Assembly (NCBI GenBank): GCA_019454165.1
Contig: CP075367.1
Span: 1,776,805-1,840,804, forward strand
Origin: Anaerolineales bacterium
Lineage (GTDB): Bacteria; Chloroflexota; Anaerolineae; Anaerolineales; UBA11579
DNA length: 64,000 nucleotides
Direction of reading: 5' to 3'
Part shown: positions 42,141-49,961 of the stretch, piece by piece
Position numbering within the stretch: the stretch's first letter is position 1
Layout: every line of letters begins with the position of its first letter
Notes under the pieces: model-generated
What the model saw: the letters and a program-made list of their open reading frames with translations, nothing else
The model's database searches: none
Told to the model about the DNA's origin: nothing
Translations under genes and position numbers: made by a program

Positions 42141-43623
42141 GCGGTGCCAGCAACTCTACGCTGCCCAGCGAAAAAACAGTGCCCCAGCCCGGCAAAGCAA
42201 ACGCAGGCAGTCCATCTGAATCGAACAATACAAAATTCACATCAGTCGCATCTAAAAACCGCTGGCGTGCCGTGGGATCTGCGAAGAAGGCGTCTTGCTC
42301 TGCCTGACGCTGCTCAGCCTGCACGGTCTCGAAAGGATGGCCGTACCAGACGCGCACATCGGCGAAGGCAGGCAGGTGCAGGCTGTTGCGCGCCGGGGCC
42401 AGCACCAGCGCGCCTGCCGGGGCATGCTCATCCAGCCAGTGATACGCCGCCAGCTCGTCGCTTTCCAGATACAGCGCGGCGTCCTGCGCCTGCGCAGCCT
42501 GCGCCGCACCCAGCAGCAGGAACAGATTCGTGGGCAGGGCCAGCAAGACAAGCCCGATCAAAGCCCGCCGCAAGCGCGCAGCAGAAAAGAGCTGGGTGGC
42601 GGCGAACACAGCCAGCGCGATTACCGGCACATACAAACCACTCACCAGGCGGCGCTGTAATCCAAAGGGCATGTACAGCAAAGCAAGGCAGACCAGCAGC
42701 CACGCAAAAAACACGGCCAGCGAAACTCTACGCTGCTTCCATACCAAATAAGCGCCGGCCAAAGCCAGGAGTAGCGCCGGGGCGAAGGACACGACCAGAT
42801 CCCACAGCGGCATGGCACGGGTTATGTTCTGTGCGTTCCAGCCACTCAGCACCGGATGCGTGTTCACAGCCCACAGCGTATACGCCGCATACGGCAGGCC
42901 CGCCAACAGCACACAGGCGGCCTGCTGCCAGCGGCTGCGCTCCCCTTGCCCCCAGGCCTGAGTCAGCGCAGCCACACCAAGCAATACAACCGCTGCCACC
43001 GCCCAACCGAACGGATAGATCAGCGAGAGCGCCAGCGCGGCCAGCACCCAGGCAGCCGGCCGCGGCGCGCGGGTAGGCGTGAGCAGATAGATCTGCAAAG
43101 CCAGCCCCAACGGAAAGTGTGCGTTGGCAAAGGATGCCAGAAACGGATAGGCCTCAGCCACCCAGAAATCGCTGGTAAACCCGCCGAAGAGAGCAGCCAA
43201 CCACCCCAACCCAGAACCAAACAGGGTCACGCCAAATGCCCAGGTGCGCTGTGATTCCAGCAATGTATTGGCAAACAGGCGATACAACGCCGCGCACAAG
43301 GCTGCTGCCCCTGCAATACGCGCAACGCTGAACGTAAAGGCCAATCCCCACCCAGCCAGACGGGCAAAATGGCCCAGCAGCAAGTAATAGAGATTGATCG
43401 CAGCACCGTCGCCCGGGTTGGCCGTGTAAGGCAGAGTAAAGATCCATGCCCCATCAAACCCCTGGCGCATCTTAGCCAGATAACTGAAACCATCGATCGG
43501 GTTGAGCAGGAAACCTGCAAACTGGTGCTGAGTATCTGCTGCATTTTGTGCCAACACAAACGGCAAGGTCTGCAGTAAAAGAAACAATAAGCTCAGCAAG
43601 AGAAAAGGCAGGCCGCGGCGCAT
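42130..43623 (-). CDS. Polytopic GT-C-like membrane protein (copy A), head of the membrane-protein operon
   Basis: 497 residues, about eleven helices; first outer loop GFLLNPIDGFSYLAKMRQG and FTLPYTANPGDGAAINLYYL, late outer motifs VRVWYGHPFETVQ and NFVLFDSDGLP. Homologous to copy A' at 38614-40149. ATG 43623 is preferred over ATG 43638 because a TAAAAT box (43634-43629) sits over the upstream ATG, leaving the downstream one five bases from the -10 box and therefore near the transcription start. Confidence 0.72.
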   Translation of the reverse strand: MRRGLPFLLLSLLFLLLQTLPFVLAQNAADTQHQFAGFLLNPIDGFSYLAKMRQGFDGAWIFTLPYTANPGDGAAINLYYLLLGHFARLAGWGLAFTFSVARIAGAAALCAALYRLFANTLLESQRTWAFGVTLFGSGLGWLAALFGGFTSDFWVAEAYPFLASFANAHFPLGLALQIYLLTPTRAPRPAAWVLAALALSLIYPFGWAVAAVVLLGVAALTQAWGQGERSRWQQAACVLLAGLPYAAYTLWAVNTHPVLSGWNAQNITRAMPLWDLVVSFAPALLLALAGAYLVWKQRRVSLAVFFAWLLVCLALLYMPFGLQRRLVSGLYVPVIALAVFAATQLFSAARLRRALIGLVLLALPTNLFLLLGAAQAAQAQDAALYLESDELAAYHWLDEHAPAGALVLAPARNSLHLPAFADVRVWYGHPFETVQAEQRQAEQDAFFADPTARQRFLDATDVNFVLFDSDGLPAFALPGWGTVFSLGSVELLAPHGH

Positions 43624-43628
43624 GCCGT

Positions 43629-43663
43629 ATTTTAGCAAAGCCGCTTCTGGCTACCCTTATAAT
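43629..43663. promoter_or_regulatory. Divergent -10 boxes for two leaderless transcripts
   Basis: Minus strand TAAAAT (43634-43629) lies five bases before ATG 43623; plus strand TATAAT (43658-43663) lies six bases before ATG 43670. Both predict that transcription starts at or next to the start codon. The whole divergent intergenic space is 46 bases, too short for two full promoters with standard leaders. Confidence 0.6.
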
Positions 43664-43669
43664 CCTGCT

Positions 43670-44368
43670 ATGAGCCGCGCCCTCAAACTCTACCGCCTGC
43701 AGCAAGCAGATACTCAGTTGGATCAAACTGCGGCGCGCCTGGCCGAGATCGAGCGCATTCTAGGCGACAACCAGTCCCACCAGGCCGCCAGCCAGGCGCA
43801 GCAACAAGCCCAAGCCGCTCTCCACGCTGCCCACACGGCATTGCGCGCCAGCGAGGAAGAAGTGACGGCGCAACAAAAGCGCATCGAACAAAACCAGGCC
43901 AGCCTGTACGGCGGCGCGGTGACCAACCCCAAAGAATTGCAAGACCTGCAAATGGAATCCGAGAGCCTGGCGCGGCGGCTGAGCGAGCTAGAGGATGCTC
44001 AACTGGAAGCCATGGCCGCTCACGAGCAGCAACAGGCAGCCAAGGCGGCGGCAGATACTACACTGGCCGCGGTCGAAGCCCAGCTGGCCGGCGAGCACCA
44101 GGCGCTCTTCAGCGAACAGGCCGAGTTGCGCGTCGATAGCGAGCGACTGGCATCAGAGCACGAAACAGCCCTCGGCGCGGTGGATGCTGCCGACCTGGGT
44201 ACTTACAACAGCTTGCGCGCCAGCAAGAACGGCGTAGCCATCGCCAAAGTGCAGGGCGGCACCTGCTCCGCATGCGGCGCCGAGCTTTCAGCGGCCCGCG
44301 CCCAAGCCGCCCGTTCCGCCGAAGAGCTGACCCGCTGCGACAACTGCAAGCGCATACTGTATTCTTAG
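43670..44368 (+). CDS. Coiled-coil zinc-ribbon protein (C4-type, CT398-like)
   Basis: 232 residues. A long coiled coil rich in Ala, Gln and Glu (residues ~5-180) with the conserved NPKELQDLQMESESLARRLS segment, then a C-terminal zinc ribbon: CSACGAELSAA and CDNCKRILYS. This architecture is widespread in bacteria; the role is not established but is thought to involve nucleic-acid or membrane-associated complexes. Start ATG 43670 follows TATAAT closely. Its stop overlaps that of the convergent yggU-like gene by four bases. Confidence 0.88.
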   Translation: MSRALKLYRLQQADTQLDQTAARLAEIERILGDNQSHQAASQAQQQAQAALHAAHTALRASEEEVTAQQKRIEQNQASLYGGAVTNPKELQDLQMESESLARRLSELEDAQLEAMAAHEQQQAAKAAADTTLAAVEAQLAGEHQALFSEQAELRVDSERLASEHETALGAVDAADLGTYNSLRASKNGVAIAKVQGGTCSACGAELSAARAQAARSAEELTRCDNCKRILYS

Positions 44369-44676
44369 TTTTGTTCCAGTTGCTTGAGAATTAATTCCTG
44401 AGCTTCGCTGCTCTCCATATCAATTATGGTGACCAGTTTGTCGCGCCCGGTTTCGCCCGCCACGATCTCGATCCGCGATCGGGCGACCGAGAGTACCTTG
44501 GAGAGGAATTCGATCAGAGCCTCGTTGGCTTTGCCATCCACCGGCGGCGCAGTCAGCCGAACCTTGATGGTGTTGTCCGGCAAGATCTCGACGATCTCGT
44601 TGCGGCTGGCGCGTGGCGTCACCCGAATGGCTAGCGCAGCGCCGCCGCGTCCGTCTGAAAGTTTGTAGCGCGCCAT
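44365..44676 (-). CDS. DUF167 / YggU family protein
   Basis: 103 residues, small alpha/beta protein of the DUF167 family; landmarks RVTPRASRNEIVEI, LTAPPVDGKANEALIEFLS and SRIEIVAGETGRDK. Conserved but uncharacterised. Three bases after yggT, in the order pgeF-yggS-yggT-yggU, a gene neighbourhood shared by many bacteria near division or wall genes. Confidence 0.93.
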   Translation of the reverse strand: MARYKLSDGRGGAALAIRVTPRASRNEIVEILPDNTIKVRLTAPPVDGKANEALIEFLSKVLSVARSRIEIVAGETGRDKLVTIIDMESSEAQELILKQLEQN

Positions 44677-44679
44677 AGC

Positions 44680-44922
44680 TTATCGAAAGGCGTTGATGAC
44701 GACCACACTGAGAAGCTGCAACAGGATGAGCAGGATCAGCGGGCTAAAGTCCAGCATGCCGGTGGGCGGCAGCAGGCGGCGGATAGGCGCCAACATTGGC
44801 TCCACGATCCGGTCGAGCGCTCGGCGCAACGGGTGGTAGGGGTCCATGAAATACCCGAGCACAACATCAATGATGACGATCCAACTCAGGATATCAAAGA
44901 TCAGTGCGATTGCTTGCTCCAT
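44680..44922 (-). CDS. YggT family membrane protein
   Basis: 80 residues, two hydrophobic helices flanking the conserved YFMDPYHPLRRALDRIVEP, LAPIRRLLPP and GMLDFSPLILLILLQ. Membrane protein of unknown function, in some bacteria implicated in osmotic or division processes. Eight bases after yggS. Confidence 0.92.
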   Translation of the reverse strand: MEQAIALIFDILSWIVIIDVVLGYFMDPYHPLRRALDRIVEPMLAPIRRLLPPTGMLDFSPLILLILLQLLSVVVINAFR

Positions 44923-44930
44923 ACACTCCT

Positions 44931-45641
44931 TTACTTCGGCCGCGGACCCATCAGCCCTTCGCCGATGCGCACCATCGTTGCCCCTTCCAAAATGGCGGCT
45001 TCGTAGTCGTTGCTCATGCCCATGGATAGTTCAGGCAGCGACATGCCCAAGCGTTCTGTCAATGTATCACGCAGTTGGCGGGTGCGCTCAAAATATGGGC
45101 GGGCTTCTGCCAGGCGGGCCGTGATGGGCGCCATGCTCATCAGCCCGCGCAATTCCAGCCCCGGCAGCCCGGCAATGACCTGAGCATCCGCCAGGAACTC
45201 GCCGGGGTCTTCGTTGCAGTCCCAACCCTGCTTGGTGATCTCGCCACTGACGTTGCACTCCAGCAGCACCGGCAGGCAACGTCCCGCCTCTTGCGCAAAA
45301 CGATGCAGGCGCTCTGCCAGCTTGAGGCTGTCCAACGAATGGACGATGGAGAAGTGCTGCGCCACCTCGCGGGCTTTACGGCTTTGTACATGGCCGATCA
45401 TGTGCCACTCCAGCTTTGCGCCAGCCAGCGCGTCTTGCTTCTGACGCGCTTCGGTCAGATAGCTTTCGCCAATATCGGTTACACCTAAATCCAGTAAGGC
45501 TTGTATGGCCTCGGCCGGGTGACCTTTGGTCACCGCCACCAAGCGCACATCGCCGGGTGCGCGGCCAGCCTGGTGGGCGGCCGCCTCCATCTTCTGGCGC
45601 ACTTCGCCAAGGTTTTGGGCAAGCCGTTGCGGGTAACTCAT
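44931..45641 (-). CDS. yggS: PLP-binding homeostasis protein YggS/PLPBP
   Basis: 236 residues, a fold-III PLP protein without known enzymatic activity that balances pyridoxal phosphate and amino/keto acids. PLP-lysine in LVAVTKGHP, then GESYLTEARQK, WHMIGHVQSRKA, GLMSMAPI, LSMGMSNDYEAAI and TMVRIGEGLMG. Start ATG 45641 overlaps the pgeF stop (ATGA). The frame continues 90 bases upstream but that part lies in pgeF. Confidence 0.95.
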   Translation of the reverse strand: MSYPQRLAQNLGEVRQKMEAAAHQAGRAPGDVRLVAVTKGHPAEAIQALLDLGVTDIGESYLTEARQKQDALAGAKLEWHMIGHVQSRKAREVAQHFSIVHSLDSLKLAERLHRFAQEAGRCLPVLLECNVSGEITKQGWDCNEDPGEFLADAQVIAGLPGLELRGLMSMAPITARLAEARPYFERTRQLRDTLTERLGMSLPELSMGMSNDYEAAILEGATMVRIGEGLMGPRPK

Positions 45642-46426
45642 GCGCCTAGTGTAATCAATGCACCGAAGCGGCCCGTGCGCCCGCCTGAGCCGCGATGCGA
45701 GAACCAATCCTCTGGATTGCTGGCGGTGCACAAGTCAGCAGCCTCAATATTCTCCACGCCAGCCTGCTGCAAAATAAGCCGGTTGGCAGCTACCAGGTCA
45801 AAGTGTGTGCGCTCTCCGTGGGCAGGCAGCAGCTCACCTGTCTGGCCGCCAAAAGCGGCTTGCACTGCTTGCACAACTTCTTCCCCCAATTCATAGCGCT
45901 CAACAGAAATGGCCGGGCCGATGGCGGCCAGCAGGTCCTGCGGACGGCTGCCATACTGCTGGCTGAGCGCGGCCACCGCCACCGCCGGCACGCGTGCCAC
46001 CGTACCGCGCCAGCCGGCATGCGCCACAGCGACCGCGCGACGCTGCGAGTCATACAGCAAAATTGGCACACAGTCGGCATAGCGCATGAACAGGGTTACT
46101 TCGGGCTGGTCTGTGATGATGATGTCGGCTTTGGGTGGTCGTGCCCAATCCGCTGGGCGCGGGGCACGCGCTACCTGAACATCGGTGCCATGCACCAGCC
46201 AGCTGTCAAACATGCTCTCAGGCTTGCGGCCCAGCGCAGCAAAAGCGCGTTGCAGGTTCTGGCGCACGTGGGATATCTCATCCCCCACCGTGCTGCCAAC
46301 GTTGAGCGAGTCGTACGGCGCATCGCTCACGCCGCCCTGGCGCGTGAATACAGCGTGCTTGACGCCAGCCGAGCTCAGTTGATCAAAGGTGTAATAGCGC
46401 AACCCTGCAGCTTGTTGGAACGGCAT
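45638..46426 (-). CDS. pgeF: PgeF/YlmD purine nucleoside phosphorylase-like (Cu-oxidase_4) protein
   Basis: 262 residues of the family once called multicopper polyphenol oxidase, now known to act on peptidoglycan precursors or as adenosine/inosine phosphorylase/deaminase. Metal-site residues: VHGTDV (His), ADCVPILL (Cys) and AVAHAGWRGTV (His), with GPAISVERYELGEEV. The gene overlaps yggS by four bases and shares one base (TAATG-type junction) with the upstream gene. Confidence 0.92.
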   Translation of the reverse strand: MPFQQAAGLRYYTFDQLSSAGVKHAVFTRQGGVSDAPYDSLNVGSTVGDEISHVRQNLQRAFAALGRKPESMFDSWLVHGTDVQVARAPRPADWARPPKADIIITDQPEVTLFMRYADCVPILLYDSQRRAVAVAHAGWRGTVARVPAVAVAALSQQYGSRPQDLLAAIGPAISVERYELGEEVVQAVQAAFGGQTGELLPAHGERTHFDLVAANRLILQQAGVENIEAADLCTASNPEDWFSHRGSGGRTGRFGALITLGA

Positions 46427-47409
46427 TATTGCTTTTTAGAGCCCTCGAGCCGCGCCTTCTTGGATGCGGTCTGTACACGCACATCCTGAAACGACTCTTC
46501 CAACAACGGGATGCCAAACCAGGCCGTAGTAAAACCAAAGATCGCCCCGGTGAGCGTACGTAGTAGCGGCGTGCTCTCGCGGTACTCCCACAGGCTCCAA
46601 TTGGGGATCTGACTCAGCAACTGGCTAAAACCATCCAGGCCAATAGGCACGAAACCGATCGCGATCCAGAGCATCCAATGCAAGGGCTTGATGCGCCGTC
46701 CGGTAGCCGCGTACAGCAAGCCAAACACCAGGATCGCGCCGTAGATCGCTACGTCCCGCTGGCAGAACGCCACCTTGTAACCTATCTGCTCATCCCCAAT
46801 AAAGCGGCGGGCGGCTAGCATGTCTTCGCCGCTCAATCCCGTGGCTGCTTCGTAGCTGACGTATTCTTCCATCCCAGCGCCTTCACGCGGGTAGACGGGC
46901 TGGTCGCCAAACAGGAACCAGGAACGGAACGCCATCTGGTGGCACACCGCGCCATAGGTCGAATAGATCGGGCGTGCCAGGCCAGGGTAGCCAGCGTTCA
47001 TCAGCACCGGCGCCAGAAACGGCAGGCCAACATACAAAAATATGATCAAGTTCAGCACGGCCAGATAATGACGACCAAAGAAGTGCGCCAGCCGGTCTGC
47101 GCCGGTCACTTTGCTGCCCCGCTCTTTGCGCTTGGCGTACTTCGGGTCCCCCTCAATTTGTTCAGCGCGGTCTCGGGCAGCGGCCATGGTCATCTCCAGT
47201 TTGCGACGGTCGAATGGGGCTTCCACTACATACGGGCCAACTTGCACCACCGGCACACGCGTGCCGTAGGCAGCCTTCAGGTCCGGGTCCTCATCAATAT
47301 TCACCAGGGCTAGATTGTGCGGGATCTTGTCCTGTAAGGCGGCTAGATCTTCCTTCGCCGTGTCGCACAGCGAGCAATTGTCTTTGGTGTACAGGGTGAC
47401 CGTGATCAT
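46426..47409 (-). CDS. Glutaredoxin-like domain fused to a DUF2085 membrane domain
   Basis: 327 residues. Residues 1-75 form a glutaredoxin-like (DUF836) fold with redox motif CSLC (Cys12, Cys15) and cis-Pro region RVPVVQVG; residues ~115-300 are a DUF2085 membrane domain with YGAVCHQMAFRSWFLF (Cys156-His157) and FCQRDVAIYGA (Cys216), four to five helices. Linker region is charged (KYAKRKERGSK). DUF2085 proteins are uncharacterised, but paired Cys/His outside the membrane with a fused redox domain hints at thiol or metal transfer; CcdA and TlpA genes are next upstream in transcription. Redox role is inference. Confidence 0.85.
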   Translation of the reverse strand: MITVTLYTKDNCSLCDTAKEDLAALQDKIPHNLALVNIDEDPDLKAAYGTRVPVVQVGPYVVEAPFDRRKLEMTMAAARDRAEQIEGDPKYAKRKERGSKVTGADRLAHFFGRHYLAVLNLIIFLYVGLPFLAPVLMNAGYPGLARPIYSTYGAVCHQMAFRSWFLFGDQPVYPREGAGMEEYVSYEAATGLSGEDMLAARRFIGDEQIGYKVAFCQRDVAIYGAILVFGLLYAATGRRIKPLHWMLWIAIGFVPIGLDGFSQLLSQIPNWSLWEYRESTPLLRTLTGAIFGFTTAWFGIPLLEESFQDVRVQTASKKARLEGSKKQ

Positions 47410-47412
47410 GGG

Positions 47413-47895
47413 CTAAGGTTCCATTTGTTTGAGGTAGTTATCAATGTCTGCGGCGCTCATTTCCCCAATGTGGAAGAAGCGGATCACGCCCTGCGCATCA
47501 ATGAAGAAGGTCGTAGGATACCCACGCACACGATATAGCTCTTGCACGTTACCGTCTGCATCCAGCAAGACCGGCAGGTCCACTCCGATCTCATCGATGA
47601 AGCGCTGCACCTGCTGGCGCGTCTCGCCGAAATCCACCGCCAGCACCGCGAAGTCGCCGTGATTATAGCGTGCCTGGATGGCCGGCATCTCCTGACGGCA
47701 CGGGCCGCACCAGGTGGCCCAAAAATTGAGCAGCACGCGCTGGCCGCGCAGGTCGCTCAGGCGCACCTGCTCACCATCTAAATTGGGCAGCACGAATTCG
47801 GGCGCCTGTGAGCCGACCACGGGCTGTGGCCCAGACAGCGCGCTGCACGCGCTCAGCAACAGCCCACAGGCCAGCAGCCAGACATGCTTCCTCAT
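47413..47895 (-). CDS. TlpA/ResA-like thiol-disulfide oxidoreductase, lipoprotein
   Basis: 160 residues: lipobox LLSAC (Cys17), then a thioredoxin fold with active site FWATWCGPCRQEMP and GYPTTFFIDAQG. It probably reduces disulfides in extracytoplasmic proteins using electrons from CcdA, whose gene overlaps it by four bases (ATGA). ATG 47895 is preferred over a longer frame because it yields a proper lipoprotein signal. Three bases before the glutaredoxin-DUF2085 gene. Confidence 0.92.
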   Translation of the reverse strand: MRKHVWLLACGLLLSACSALSGPQPVVGSQAPEFVLPNLDGEQVRLSDLRGQRVLLNFWATWCGPCRQEMPAIQARYNHGDFAVLAVDFGETRQQVQRFIDEIGVDLPVLLDADGNVQELYRVRGYPTTFFIDAQGVIRFFHIGEMSAADIDNYLKQMEP

Positions 47896-48782
47896 AAGCG
47901 CAACACGCCCAGCGCATACAGGGCGATGATCAGCAACAGGCTGGCTCCGCTGCCAATGAACCACCATTCGCCGAAGCGCTTGCCGCGGCGCTGGGCCACA
48001 GCGCCCATGCCCAAGCCTGCCACCAGGCTGGCGAAAATGGCCAGCAGCATGTGCAAGCCAATGCGGCCTTCCTCGAACGTGGTGAAGAAGAAGCCCAGGC
48101 TGGCCAGCGTCTGGAAACGGCCACTAAGTAGCAACACGCCCAATGCGATTAGCACCAGGCCCGTGATGCGCTCTACATAGTGGCTAAGCCGCGCATAGCG
48201 GCGCACGATGTTGGTGATCCAACTCACCTGAGTAGCCGCGATCAGAAAAGGAATAGCCAGCCCGGCCGAGTAGGCGCTGAGCAGCACCGCGCCTTGGCTG
48301 AGTTCTGCGCTGTTGAAAGCCAAAGTGAGGATGGAGCCAAGCACCGGCCCCACACAAGGCACCCACCCCGCCGAGAAGAACACGCCCATCATGGCGGAGG
48401 ATACATAGCCACGCTGGGAACGCAGGCTGGCTTGCGCCCGCAGCTCATAGTCCAACCAGCGGATGCGCAAGATGCCACTAAGATGCAAGCCAAACAGAAT
48501 GACGATGACGCCGCCTACTTGCGAGAGCAGCCGCGTGAACGAAAACAAGAACTGGCCTAAAGCAGCCGAGAACAATCCCAGCAGAATGAAGATGACGCTG
48601 AAGCCCAGCACAAACGCCAGGCCATGTAAGAAACTGTGCCAGCTATCTGGCTGCTCTTGCGTACCGGCGACCCGGCCGCTCAGATAGCCTACATACACTG
48701 GCACGAGGGCGAAAACACATGGGGAGAGGAAGGAAGCCAACCCAGCCAGGAAGGCCAACCCGACGCTGGGCACAGGGATCAT
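47892..48782 (-). CDS. ccdA: Cytochrome c biogenesis/thiol transporter CcdA
   Basis: 296 residues, six or more helices; DsbD-beta/CcdA landmarks: LAGLASFLSPCVFALVPVY (conserved Cys in SPCV), a second conserved region GWVPCVGPVLGSIL (Cys in VPCVGP). The two Cys residues shuttle electrons across the membrane. An extra C-terminal helical portion is present (ending IALYALGVLRL). Placed between the L,D-transpeptidase and TlpA genes. Confidence 0.94.
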   Translation of the reverse strand: MIPVPSVGLAFLAGLASFLSPCVFALVPVYVGYLSGRVAGTQEQPDSWHSFLHGLAFVLGFSVIFILLGLFSAALGQFLFSFTRLLSQVGGVIVILFGLHLSGILRIRWLDYELRAQASLRSQRGYVSSAMMGVFFSAGWVPCVGPVLGSILTLAFNSAELSQGAVLLSAYSAGLAIPFLIAATQVSWITNIVRRYARLSHYVERITGLVLIALGVLLLSGRFQTLASLGFFFTTFEEGRIGLHMLLAIFASLVAGLGMGAVAQRRGKRFGEWWFIGSGASLLLIIALYALGVLRL

Positions 48783-48788
48783 ACGCGC

Positions 48789-49907
48789 TTAGCTCTGGAC
48801 CACACGCACGCTGGTGCCCGCCACCTGATCGATCTTGCCAGGGTAGTACTCCACCTGGGGTGCAGTCCAGCGGAAGATGAACTTGGCGTCCTCTTGCGTG
48901 GCGTTGATGCAACCCGCCGAGGTGCGCTCACCATAGTTGTTGTGCCAGTAGCAAGTATGTACGGCAATGCCGCCAGTAGCGATGAAGGTGCACCAACCGA
49001 TGCCCGACAGGTCATACCCCGCGCCGGAGGTGCCTCCGGTCATCGTGGTCGAGATGTATTTCATGTACACGCGCAGATAATCACTGACCGGCGTATACCC
49101 AACACCATCCTCACCATCACGTCCGGTCGAAACCCGGCAGAAATACACCTCACGCCCATCCTCATAGCACGACATGGTTTGGCGGGCGATGTTGATGACA
49201 AGCTCTTTGTTCTCAACCTCAGGCGAGATGGGCGTAATGTCTTCGGGTTTGATCGGCTTGAAAGCGTGCGCCGGCGCCCAGAAGTGGTCGCCCAGGCTGC
49301 CATACAGATCGTAGACGTGGTATTCCACCTCACCTGCATCACTGGTGCGAATGTCGTCGACCCACATCACTTGACCATAATACAGACGGATGGGCCAGTT
49401 GCTCTGCACCAGGAAGCGGATGCGGTGGCCAAAGGGTGCGTTGGCGTTCGCCAGCTGTACATTGACATACGGCTGGGTTACCTCAGCCCACATGCCCGGC
49501 CCAGACCCATAGTCTGGCAAGGTGGTTAGCGGTGTATTGGCAATATCCTTGACTGGCTGTAGGAACGGCGCCCACACATATCCCTGCGGCGTTTCGATCC
49601 AGCGTTGATTGCGCAGGCCGCTGGCGCTGCCAACGACCTCGCGGATCCACGGCACCACTGAGTCGCCCATCAGCTGACCGACTTCGGCCGCCTCGCGGTT
49701 GGGGGCGGCGCGCACATACACAAAGCGATCCAACTCCTCCACCACGCGGCCCAGACGCTCAGCCTGCGGAAACGGCTCTTGCAGCAAATAGCGCGGGTTG
49801 ACCTTTAAGCCAGGGCCTGCGCTAAAAGGGGCCAGGGCCGCCGCGCCCAAACCCAGGCCGCCAAGTTTCAGGAAATCTCGTCTACTCAGTGGGGATTGCT
49901 TCGACAT
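48789..49907 (-). CDS. L,D-transpeptidase (YkuD) with SH3-like domain and Tat-type signal
   Basis: 372 residues. Tat-like signal SRRDFLKLGGLGLGAAALA (residues ~8-26), an SH3-like segment (FVYVRAAPNREAAEVG), then an L,D-transpeptidase catalytic domain near the C-terminus: AVHTCYWHNNYGERTSAGCI with nucleophile Cys in SAGCIN (the canonical motif is HGT...SHGCIR, so several positions vary). It would make 3-3 crosslinks or attach proteins to peptidoglycan. Start ATG 49907 lies six bases after TAAAAT. Confidence 0.87.
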   Translation of the reverse strand: MSKQSPLSRRDFLKLGGLGLGAAALAPFSAGPGLKVNPRYLLQEPFPQAERLGRVVEELDRFVYVRAAPNREAAEVGQLMGDSVVPWIREVVGSASGLRNQRWIETPQGYVWAPFLQPVKDIANTPLTTLPDYGSGPGMWAEVTQPYVNVQLANANAPFGHRIRFLVQSNWPIRLYYGQVMWVDDIRTSDAGEVEYHVYDLYGSLGDHFWAPAHAFKPIKPEDITPISPEVENKELVINIARQTMSCYEDGREVYFCRVSTGRDGEDGVGYTPVSDYLRVYMKYISTTMTGGTSGAGYDLSGIGWCTFIATGGIAVHTCYWHNNYGERTSAGCINATQEDAKFIFRWTAPQVEYYPGKIDQVAGTSVRVVQS

Positions 49908-49913
49908 GGCGGT

Positions 49914-49919
49914 ATTTTA
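49914..49919 (-). promoter_or_regulatory. -10 box six bases before the L,D-transpeptidase ATG
   Basis: TAAAAT on the minus strand (49919-49914), six bases before ATG 49907. No good -35. Predicts a leaderless transcript. Confidence 0.5.
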
Positions 49920-49961
49920 TCGCGGCAGCATGAAACCAAAATGAGGCAGCCTTGGTGAGCA

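Noticed and set aside
43638-43640. ATG 43638 as start of GT-C copy A
   Set aside because: The TAAAAT box of its promoter lies over and just after this codon, so it would be upstream of the transcript; ATG 43623 fits.
45638-45653. TACACT six bases before yggS as another leaderless promoter
   Set aside because: It lies inside pgeF and yggS is already coupled by an ATGA overlap, so chance is a sufficient explanation.
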